Shown here: positions 30,347-43,000 of the stretch, one piece after another
Layout of the letters: the number at the start of each line of letters is the position of its first letter
Position numbering within the stretch: the first letter of the stretch is position 1
From: Lamellibrachia satsuma
Taxonomy: Eukaryota; Annelida; Polychaeta; Sabellida; Siboglinidae
NCBI GenBank assembly: GCA_033239005.1
Contig: BSQZ01000025.1
Location: forward strand, 8,541,501-8,605,500
Length of the DNA stretch: 64,000 nt
Direction: 5' to 3'
Notes under the pieces: generated by a model
What the model saw: only the letters and a program-made list of their open reading frames with translations
Database searches by the model: none
Told to the model about the DNA's origin: nothing
Position numbers and translations under genes: made by a program

Positions 30347-30861
30347 ATTTCATGCGTCACCATGGCAACAACCTGACTCTGAATCCTACATCATAAGGTG
30401 TGGCGGCAACATGTGGAGGAACTTGCTGACCGTCCTTGGGGTGATGTAGGGTGATGGCACCATGCAGTTGGGTAGACAGCTTCGTGCAATACACCCCACT
30501 ACAGGGTGCCCCGCCCTGGAGCGGCAGGGGTGTGATATCAAGGCTATCATATCATTGCTGAGCTCGCGGGAATCAGCAATTCCATAATGAAATGACAGGC
30601 AACTTGGTGAATCGTGTTTATTTCGTGTACAAAAAATACTGCCATTATTACATAATGTTTTTCTCATCCTTTCTGGTGATGGTCCAGTAATGATATGTTC
30701 AGTGGACAACTGGAGAATAAACTATTAAACATTGTCCTACACACAAAAAATAACGTATTCTTATTCAGTCTTGTCCAACAGTTGATGTCTACACAATCGC
30801 CTTCATTCTTTGAATTAAAATTTGTAATATCGTGCTTTGTGTAATGTTTCTTGTGTTGTCA
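30347..30861. terminator. Facing 3' UTRs of MRTO4 and the perlecan-like gene
   Basis: On the plus strand AATAAA at 30716-30721 could end MRTO4. On the minus strand AATAAA at 30617-30622 could end the facing gene. If both are used, the two transcripts overlap by roughly 100 bp or more at their tails. Confidence 0.5.
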
Positions 30862-31022
30862 TCAGTCGTCATCACAGCTGAAGACATTGGCGCCACCTAG
30901 TGGATGTAATAGACTGAGTGGAGGCGAGTGTTTGTTGACCACTAGGTGGCGTATACAGCCGATGTAGGCTTGGTCAAAATGGTTGCTCGTCTGTTCTTTC
31001 ACGACAGCTTCTTCAAAACCGC
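30862..31022 (-). CDS. HSPG2: Perlecan-like terminal exon, end of LG3
   Basis: Encodes GFEEAVVKEQTSNHFDQA then YIGCIRHLVVNKHSPPL to GGANVFSCDDD and TGA. The two cysteines close the LG3 disulphide as in other LG domains. Acceptor atattttcag. Confidence 0.88.
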
Positions 31023-34000
31023 CTGAAAATATTAGGGTCGTTTTAACTTTAATGTTCCATAGGGGTAATTACATGAAACTCTGGGTTAATTGAAGGGCTC
31101 GCAGAGGCATTATTTGATAATGTAGATAATACCGTATTAATTTTAGTGCATTGTAATACTCTTCTAATGTGTGCCTCTGTTTTATAGTTTATTTGAAATA
31201 TTGTCTAACCTAAAATGTACACATAATTTTATCAAGCGCATATATATTGTTCTTTTATTCAATCTTATCACTGCAAATGGAAATAAATTATTATTAAAGT
31301 ACAACAAATGTGAGGAGGTGGTAAATATCTTTGAGTTGGAATGTTGACTTCAGTGGCACGTTTTGTACAACTTTACTGGTGAACGCTGACTGCAGACTGT
31401 ATACTCTGTACACAGTACAACAGCTATGATACATACCTGTGTTGTACTCTCTGATACCTGTGTACATACCTGTGTTGTTCACATGAATATATACCTGTGT
31501 TGTACACATGAATATATACCTGTGCTGTACACATGAAGCTGTACTTACCTACATGATACTGACCAAGAGTGTCCAAGTGATGGTCGTCTCCGGACAGTTT
31601 GACCTTGGTGACCTGACCATTAATGTCCACTGACAGGTCCTGGTCCAGTCTGGTAACACATCAGTTGGACACAAGTGAACATAATATGCCATCATTCAAC
31701 TCTGGTAACATCACACTTGCCCTGTTGTCACATCATTGACATGACACTTGCCATATTGTCACATCATTGACATGACACTTGCCCTGTTGTCACATCACTG
31801 ACATCACACTTGCCCTGTTATCACGTCATTGACATGACACTTGCCCTTTTGTCACGTCATTGACATGACACTTGCCCTGTTGTCACATCATTGACATGAC
31901 ACTTGCCATATTGTCACATCATTGACATGACACTTGCCCTGTTGTCACATCACTGACATCACACTTGCCCTGTTATCACGTCATTGACATCACACTTGCC
32001 CTTTTGTCACGTCATTGACATCACACTTGCCCTGTTGTCACGTCATTGACATCATACTTGCCCTGTTGTCACATCACTGGCATCACACTTGCCCTGTTGT
32101 CACATCATTGACATCACACTTGCCCTGTTGTCACATCACTGGCATCACACTTGCCCTGTTATCACATCATTGACATCACACTTGCCCTGTTGTCATATCA
32201 TTTACATCACACTTGCCGTGTTGTCACATCATTGACATCACACTTGCCCTGTTGTCACATCATTTACATCACACTTGCCCTGTTGTCATATCAATGACAT
32301 CACACTTGCCCTGTTGTCACATCATTGACATCACACTTGCCCTGTTGTCATATCATTTACATCACACTTGCCCTGTTATCACATCATTGACATCACACTT
32401 GCCCTGTTGTCACATCACTGACATCACACTTGCCCTGTTGTCATATCATTGTCACAATCCAGTATGTTTCCTGGGATGGAAGCATTCCCTGTTGCTGTTC
32501 TGTTATAATTATGTATTTGGTGAATCAGCTGCTCAGTAGAATCAAACTGCTCTGGCCCGAAGTGATTCTCTTAAGCACAGTTCTCTGTGCTTTGAAATAT
32601 TTACTGGAAACGAGTTTTATAATAAATAGTACGAGAACATTCGCTGAACATGCACAAAGCAATTAAAAATCATGTATCGGAGCAGAATAAACATTATTAC
32701 ACATGTTACACTTGCCTTTGAAATATGACGGAATGCCACTGTCCATCGCTGACCACGTCTCTTGTGATCAGGTCACCCTGTGTCCACCAGCCCAAACTGA
32801 CCACCACTTTGAGGTGACCATTCTTCAAACCAATAGCAAGGAAGTCATCCTTCTGAGAGAACACCTGGAGACAAGCAGTTGACACTCTGACAAACTGTCA
32901 TTGTTTGACAAACTTGGAGACACAATCAGTTGACACTCTGACAAACTGTCATTGTTTGACAAACTTGGAGACACAATCAGCCGACACTCTGACAAACTGT
33001 CATTATTTGACAGACATGGAGACAATCAGTTGACACTCTGACAAACTGTCATTGTTTGACAAACTTGGAGACACAATCAGTCGACACTCTGACAAACTTC
33101 ATTGTTTGACAAACTTGGAGACACAATCAGTCGACACTCTGACAAACTGTCATTGTTTGACAAACTTGGAGACACAATCAGTTGACACTCTGACAAACTG
33201 TCATTGTTTGACAAACTTGGAGACACAATCAGTTGACACTGACAAACTGTCATTGTTTGACAAACTTGGAGACACAATCAGTCGACACTCTGACAAACTG
33301 TCATTGTTAACAAACTTGGAGACACAATCAGTCGACACTCTGACAAACTGTCATTATTTGACAGACATGGAGACAATCAGTTGACACTCTGACAAACTGT
33401 CATTGTTTGGCAAACTTGGAGACACAATCAGTCAACACTCTGACAAACTGTCATTGTTTGACAGACATGGAGACAATCAGTTGACACTGACAAACTGTCA
33501 TTGTTTGACAAACTTGGAGACAATCAGTCGACACTCTGACAAACTGTCATTGTTTGACAAACTTGGAGACACAATCAGTCGACACTGACAAACTGTCATT
33601 ATTTGACAGACATGGAGACAATCAGTTGACACTGACAAACTGTCATTATTTGACAGACATGGAGACAATCAGTCGACACTCTGACAAACTGTCATTGTTT
33701 GACAAACTTGGAGACACAATCAGTCGACACTCTGACAAACTGTCATTATTTGACAGACATGGAGACAATCAGTTGACACTCTGACAAACTGTCATTGTTT
33801 GACAAACTTGGAGACACAATCAGTTGACACTGACAAACTGTCATTGTTTGACAAACTTGGAGACAATCAGTTGACACTGACAAACTGTCATTGTTTGACG
33901 AACTTGGAGACACAATCAGTCGACACTCTGACAAACTGTCATTATTTGACAGACATGGAGACAAGCAGTTGACACTCTGACAAACTGTCATTGTTTGACA

Positions 34001-37000
34001 AACTTGGAGACACAATCAGTCGACACTCTGACAAACTGTCATTATTTGACAGACATCGAGACAATCAGTTGACACTCTGACAAACTGTCATTGTTTGACA
34101 AACTTAGAGACACAATCAGTCGACACTCTGACAAACTTCATTGTTTGACAAACTTGGAGACACAATCAGTCGACACTCTGACAAATTGTCATTGTTTGAT
34201 AAAATTGGAGACACAATCAGTTGACACTCTGACAAACTGTCATTGTTTGACAAACTTGGAGACACAATCAGTTGACACTGACAAACTGTCATTGTTTGAC
34301 AAACTTGGAAACACAATCAGTCGACACTGACAAACTGTCATTGTTAACAAACTTGGAGACACAATCAGTCGACACTCTGACAAACTCATTATTTGACAGA
34401 CATGGAGACAAGCAGTTGACACTCTGACAAACTGTCATTGTTTGACAAACTTGGAGACACAATCAGTCGACACTCTGACAAACTGTCATTATTTGACAGA
34501 CATGGAGACAATCAGTTGACACTCTGACAAACTGTCATTGTTTGACAAACTTAGAGACACAATCAGTCGACACTCTGACAAACTTCATTGTTTGACAAAC
34601 TTGGAGACACAATCAGTCGACACTCTGACAAATTGTCATTGTTTGATAAAATTGGAGACACAATCAGTTGACACTCTGACAAACTGTCATTGTTTGACAA
34701 ACTTGGAGACACAATCAGTTGACACTGACAAACTGTCATTGTTTGACAAACTTGGAAACACAATCAGTCGACACTCTGACAAACTGTCATTGTTAACAAA
34801 CTTGGAGACACAATCAGTCGACACTCTGACAAACTGTCATTATTTGACAGACATGGAGACAATCAGTTGACACTCTGACAAACTGTCATTGTTTGACAAA
34901 CTTGGAGACACAATCAGTCAACACTCTGACAAACTGTCATTGTTTGACAGACATGGAGACAATCAGTCGACACTGACAAACTGTCATTGTTTGACAAACT
35001 TGGAGACAATCAGTCGACACTCTGACAAACTGTCATTGTTTGACAAACTTGGAGACACAATCAGTCGACACTGACAAACTGTCATTATTTGACAGACATG
35101 GAGACAATCAGTTGACACTGACAAACTGTCATTATTTGATAGACATGGAGAAAATCAGTCGACACTCTGACAAACTGTCATTGTTTGACAAACTTGGAGA
35201 CACAATCAGTTGACACTCTGACAAACTGTCATTGTTTGACAAACTTGGAGACACAATCAGTCGACACTCTGACAAACTGTCATTGTTTGACAGACATGGA
35301 GACAATCAGTCGACACTCTGACAAACTGTCATTGTTTGACAAACTTGGAGACACAATCAGTCGACACTCTGACAAACTGTCGTTATTTGACAGACATGGA
35401 GACAATCAGTTGACACTCTGACAAACTGTTATCGTTTGACAAACTTGGAGACACAATCAGTTGACACTGACAAACTGTCATTGTTTGACAAACTTGGAGA
35501 CAATCAGTTGACACTCTGACAAACTGTCATTGTTTGACAAACTTGGAGACACAATCAGTCGACACTCTGACAAACTGTCATTATTTGACAGACATGGAGA
35601 CAATCAGTTGACACTCTGACAAACTGTTATCGTTTGACAAACTTGGAGACACAATCAGTTGACACTGACAAACTGTCATTGTTTGACAAACTTGGAGACA
35701 ATCAGTTGACACTCTGACAAACTGTCATTGTTTGACAAACTTGGAGACACAATCAGTCGACACTCTGACAAACTGTCATTATTTGACAGACATGGAGACA
35801 ATCAGTTGACACTCTGATAAACTGCTGATATATGAAATGACAATAGGAAGTTGCCAGTGTTCTGTTTTATGATACCCTAATACATGCTGGATTAAAATTG
35901 AAAACCTGACAACCAAACTATTCCACTGGCTGGGGACACTTGGTGACATCAGTCAACACTGACCACTTAAGATTTGAAAACCTGACAACCAAGCTGTTCC
36001 ACTGGCTGGGGACACTTGGTGACATCGGTCAACACTGACCACTTAAGATTTGAACACCTGACAACCAAGCTGTTCCACTGGCTGGGGACACTTGGTGACA
36101 TCGGTCAACACTGACCACTTAAGATTTGAACACCTGACAACCAAGCTGTTCCACCGGCTGGGGACACTTGGTGACATCCTGTCAACACTGACCACTTAAG
36201 ATTTGAACACCTGACAACCAAGCTGTTCAACTGGCTGGGGACACTTGGTGACATCAGTCAACATTCTCACCAAGTCGCCAACTGCTGGATGTGTTCTCAA
36301 ACATACCGGTGACAAAACTGAGCCCAAGACAAATTGATCAATTATGAAAACTTGCATTCACTTTTCTAAGCACGTAAAAGTTTATCTCAGTGTGCCTGAA
36401 ACACACTGAGATAAACCAACTTGATCATCAGTGTGCCTGGAACACACTGAGATAAACCAACTTGATCATCAGTGTACCTGAAACACACTGAGATAAACCA
36501 ACTTGATCATCAGTGTGCCTGAAACACACTGAGATAAACCAACTTGATCATCAGTGTACCTGAAACACACTGAGATAAACCAACTTGATCATCAGTGTGC
36601 CTGAAGCACACTGAGATAAACCAACTTGATCATCAGTGTACCTGAAACACACTGAGATAAACCAACTTGATCATCAGTGTGCCTGAAACACACTGAGATA
36701 AACCAACTTGATCATCAGTGTGCCTGAAACACACTGAGATAAACCAACTTGATCATCAGTGTGCCTGAAACACACTGAGATAAACCAACTTGATCATCAG
36801 TGTACCTGAAACACACTGAGATAAACCAACTTGATCATGAGGTACCTGAAACACACTGAGATAAACCAACTTGATCATCAGTGTGCCTGAAACACACTGA
36901 GATAAACCAACTTGATCATCAGTGCACCTGAAACACACTGAGATAAACCAACTTGATCATCAGTGCGCCTGAAACACACTGAGATAAACCAACTTGAACA

Positions 37001-40000
37001 TCAGTGTACCTGAAACACACTGAGATAAACCAACTTGATCATCAGTGTGCCTGAAACACACTGAGTTAAACCAACTTGATCATCTGTGTACCTGAAACAC
37101 ACTGAGATAAACCAACTTGATCATCAGTGTGCCTGAAACACACTGAGATAAACCAACTTGATCATCAGTGTACCTGAAACACACTGAGATAAACCAACTT
37201 GATCATCAGTGTACCTGAAACACACTGAGATAAACCAACTTGATCATCAGTGTGCCTGAAACACACCGAGATAAACTAACTTGATCATCAGTGTGCCTGA
37301 AACACACTGAGATAAACCAACTTGATCATCAGTGTGCCTGAAACACACCGAGATAAACCAACTTGATCATCAGTGCGCCTGAAACACACTGAGATAAACC
37401 AACTTGATCATCAGTGTGCCTGAAACACACTGAGATAAACCAACTTGATCATCAGTGTACCTGAAACACACTGAGATAAACCAACTTGATCATCAGTGTG
37501 CCTGAAACACACTGAGATAAACCAACTTGATCATCAGTGTACCTGAAACACACTGAGATAAACCAACTTGATCATCAGTGTGCCTGAAACACACTGAGAT
37601 AAACCAACTTGATCATCAGTGTACCTGAAACACACTGAGATAAACCAACTTGATCATCAGTGTACATGAAACACACTGAGATAAACCAACTTGATCATCA
37701 GTGTGCCTGAAACACACTGAGATAAACCAACTTGATCATCAGTGTACCTGAACCACACTGAGATAAACTGGTCTTGATCATCAGTGTGCCTGAAACACAC
37801 TGAGATAAACCAACTTGATCATCAGTGTACCTGAACCACACTGAGATAAACCAACTTGATCATCAGTGTGCCTGAAACACACTGAGATAAACCAACTTGA
37901 TCATCAGTGTACCTGAAACACACCTTGATAAACCAACTTGATCATCAGGTACCTGAAACACACTGAGATAAACCAACTTGATCATCAGTGTGCCTGAAAC
38001 ACACTGAGATAAACCAACTTGATCATCAGTGTACCTGAAACACACTGAGATAAACCAACTTGATCATCAGTGTACCTGAAACACACTGTGATAAACCAAC
38101 TTGATCATCAGTGTGCCTGAAACATACTGAGATAAACCAACTTGATCATCAAGTACCTGAAACACACTGAGATAAACCAACTTGATCATCAGGTACCTGA
38201 AACACACTGAGATAAACCAACTTGATCATCAGGTACCTGAAACACACTGAGATAAACCAACTTGATCATCAGTGTGCCTGAAACACACTGAGATAAACCA
38301 ACTTGATCATCAGTGTGCCTGAAACACACTGAGATAAACCAACTTGATCATCAGTGTACCTGAAACACATTGAGATAAACCAACTTGATCATCAGGTACC
38401 TGAAACACACTGAGATAAACCAACTTGATCATCAGTGTGCCTGAAACACACTGAGATAAACCAACTTGATCATCAGTGCACCTGAAACACACTGAGATAA
38501 ACCAACTTGATCATCAGTGCGCCTGAAACACACTGAGATAAACCAACTTGATCATCAGTGTACCTGAAACACACTGAGATAAACCAACTTGATCATCAGT
38601 GTGCCTGAAACACACTGAGTTAAACCAACTTGATCATCTGTGTACCTGAAACACACTGAGATAAACCAACTTGATCATCAGTGTGCCTGAAACACACTGA
38701 GATAAACCAACTTGATCATCAGTGTACCTGAAACACACTGAGATAAACCAACTTGATCATCAGTGTACCTGAAACACACTGAGATAAACCAACTTGATCA
38801 TCAGTGTGCCTGAAACACACCGAGATAAACTACTTGATCATCAGTGTGCCTGAAACACACTGAGATAAACCAACTTGATCATCAGTGTGCCTGAAACACA
38901 CCGAGATAAACCAACTTGATCATCAGTGCGCCTGAAACACACTGAGATAAACCAACTTGATCATCAGTGTGCCTGAAACACACTGAGATAAACCAACTTG
39001 ATCATCAGTGTACCTGAAACACACTGAGATAAACCAACTTGATCATCAGTGTGCCTGAAACACACTGAGATAAACCAACTTGATCATCAGTGTACCTGAA
39101 ACACACTGAGATAAACCAACTTGATCATCAGTGTGCCTGAAACACACTGAGATAAACCAACTTGATCATCAGTGTACCTGAAACACACTGAGATAAACCA
39201 ACTTGATCATCAGTGTACATGAAACACACTGAGATAAACCAACTTGATCATCAGTGTGCCTGAAACACACTGAGATAAACCAACTTGATCATCAGTGTAC
39301 CTGAACCACACTGAGATAAACCAACTTGATCATCAGTGTGCCTGAAACACACTGAGATAAACCAACTTGATCATCAGTGTACCTGAACCACACTGAGATA
39401 AACCAACTTGATCATCAGTGTGCCTGAAACACACTGAGATAAACCAACTTGATCATCAGTGTACCTGAAACACACCTTGATAAACCAACTTGATCATCAG
39501 GTACCTGAAACACACTGAGATAAACCAACTTGATCATCAGTGTGCCTGAAACACACTGAGATAAACCAACTTGATCATCAGTGTACCTGAAACACACTGA
39601 GATAAACCAACTTGATCATCAGTGTACCTGAAACACACTGAGATAAACCAACTTGATCATCAGTGTGCCTGAAACATACTGAGATAAACCAACTTGATCA
39701 TCAAGTACCTGAAACACACTGAGATAAACCAACTTGATCATCAGGTACCTGAAACACACTGAGATAAACCAACTTGATCATCAGGTACCTGAAACACACT
39801 GAGATAAACCAACTTGATCATCAGGTACCTGAGTGTATAGCAGGAAACATGTTTGCTTTTGCCGGATGCTTACCCGACTAATGAGGCCACTTTCCTAGGC
39901 AGAAGGTATCATTAGGTAGGCACTGATAATACAGATGTACAGGCTGCAGGTGTAATGCAGGTGCATTGCTGTAGCAGTGAAATCTATTTCTTGACACTCT

Positions 40001-43000
40001 CCCCAAGAGGCAGCCAGACCAGTGACTAATAAGGCTATTTACAGCTACAGTCTTGGAATGTGGGATATTTGAAGACTGAATCGATCTAGAGCAATTAGAC
40101 GTGCCTAGAAATAACTGACGTACTTTGTCACACAGGTTTGAGCAAATCAGATATGTTGGAATGAATGTAAATTTTCACAATTAGTAGATGTTGATTAAAA
40201 ATATTAAACAAAATACAAATCCCAGCTTTTTAAAAAAAAAAACTGAATGCTAAAATTCTGTATTGAAGGAAACTGTAAATAAGATTGAGATCTAACATTG
40301 GGCCACATCTAGCCCAGTGTGTACTACAGACGTATACATGGACAGATCATCTAGCCCAGGGTGTACTACAGACGTATACATGGACAGATCATCTAGCCCA
40401 GTGTGTACTACAGACGTATACATGGACAGATCATCTAGCCCAGTGTGTACTACAGACGTATACATGGACAGATCATCTAGCCCAGTGTGTACTACAGACG
40501 TATACATGGACAGAGCATCTAGCCCAGTGTGTACTACAGACGTATACATGGACAGATCATCTAGCCCAGTGTGTACTACAGACGTATACATGGACAGATC
40601 ATCTAGCCCAGTGTGTACTACAGACGTATACCTGGACAGATCATCTAGCCCAGGGTGTACTACAGACGTATACCTGGACAGATCATCTAGCCCAGTGTGT
40701 ACTACAGACGTATACATGGACAGATCATCTAGCCCAGTGTGTACTACAGACGTATACATGGACAGATCATCTAGCCCAGTGTGTACTACAGACGTATACA
40801 TGGACAGATCATCTAGCCCAGTGTGTACTACAGACGTATACGTGGACAGATCATCTAGCCCAGTGTGTACTACATACGTATACGTGGACAGATCATCTAG
40901 CCCAGTGTGTACTACAGACGTATACGTGGACAGATCATCTAGCCCAGTGTGTACTACAGACGTATACGTGGACAGATCATCTAGCCCAGTGTGTACTACA
41001 GACGTATACGTGGACAGATCATCTAGCCCAGTGTGTACTACAGACGTATACGTGGACAGATCATCTAGTCCAGTGTGTACTACAGACGTATACGTGGACA
41101 GATCATCTAGCCCAGTGTGTACTACAGACGTATACGTGGACAGATCATCTAGCCCAGGGTGTACTACTGACGTATACGTGGACAGATCATCTAGCCCAGT
41201 GTGTACTACAGACGTATACGTGGACAGATCATCTAGCCCAGGGTGTACTACAGACGTATACGTGGACAGATCATCTAGCCCAGTGTGTACTACAGACGTA
41301 TACGTGGACAGATCATCTAGCCCAGTGTGTACTACAGACGTATACATGGACAGATCATCTAGCCCAGTGTGTACTACATACGTATACATGGACAGATCAT
41401 CTAGTCCAGTGTGTACTACTGACGTATACATGGACAGATCATCTAGCCCAGTGTGTACTACATACGTATACATGGACAGATCATCTAGCCCAGTGTGTAC
41501 TACATACGTATACATGGACAGATCATCTAGCCCAGTGTGTACTACTGACGTATACATGGACAGATCATCTAGCCCAGTGTGTACTACTGACGTATACATG
41601 GACAGATCATCTAGTCCAGTGTGTACTACAGACGTATACATGGACAGATCATCTAGTCCAGTGTGTACTACAGACGTATACATGGACAGATCATCTAGCC
41701 CAGTGTGTACTACTGACGTATACATGGACAGATCATCTAGCCCAGGGTGTACTACATACGTATACATGGACAGATCATCTAGCCCAGTGTGTACTACATA
41801 CGTATACATGGACAGATCATCTAGCCCAGTGTGTACTACATACGTATACATGGACAGATCATCTAGCCCAGTGTGTACTACATACGTATACATGGACAGA
41901 TCATCTAGCCCAGTGTGTACTACTGACGTATACATGGACAGATCATCTAGCCCAGGGTGTACTACATACGTATACATGGACAGATCATCTAGCCCAGTGT
42001 GTACTACATACGTATACATGGACAGATCATCTAGCCCAGTGTGTACTACATACGTATACATGGACAGATCATCTAGTCCAGTGTGTACTACTGACGTATA
42101 CATGGACAGATCATCTAGCCCAGTGTGTACTACAGACGTATACATGGACAGATCATCTAGCCCAGTGTGTACTACATACGTATACATGGACAGATCATCT
42201 AGCCCAGTGTGTACTACTGACGTATACATGGACAGATCATCTAGCCCAGTGTGTACTACTGACGTATACATGGACAGATCATCTAGTCCAGTGTGTACTA
42301 CAGACGTATACATGGACAGATCATCTAGTCCAGTGTGTACTACAGACGTATACATGGACAGATCATCTAGCCCAGTGTGTACTACATACGTATACATGGA
42401 CAGATCATCTAGTCCAGTGTGTACTACTGACGTATACATGGACAGATCATCTAGCCCAGTGTGTACTACATACGTATACATGGACAGATCATCTAGTCCA
42501 GTGTATACTACTGATGTATACATGGACAGATCATCTAGCCCAGTGTGTACTACATACGTATACATGGACAGATCATCTAGCCCAGTGTGTACTACATACG
42601 TATACATGGACAGATCATCTAGCCCAGTGTGTACTACATATGTATACATGGACAGATCATCTAGCCCAGTGTGTACTACTGACGTATACATGGACAGATC
42701 ATCTAGCCCAGTGTGTACTACTGACGTATACATGGACAGATCATCTAGTCCAGTGTGTACTACAGACGTATACATGGACAGATCATCTAGTCCAGTGTGT
42801 ACTACAGACGTATACATGGACAGATCATCTAGCCCAGTGTGTACTACAGACGTATACATGGACAGATCATCTAGCCCAGTGTGTACTACAGACGTATACA
42901 TGGACAGATCATCTAGCCCAGTGTGTACTACATACGTATACATGGACAGATCATCTAGTCCAGTGTGTACTAGAGACGTATACATGGACAGATCATCTAG

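Noticed and set aside
36290..36360. Minus-strand open stretch ending CACCG|gtatgt considered as the missing LG3 exon
   Set aside because: The residues do not fit a laminin-G fold, and the required 3n+1 length with a good acceptor is not met.
39960..40090. Minus-strand stretch with SGCLLG considered as the missing LG3 exon
   Set aside because: The frame lacks the preceding beta-strand pattern, needed phase and a proper donor.
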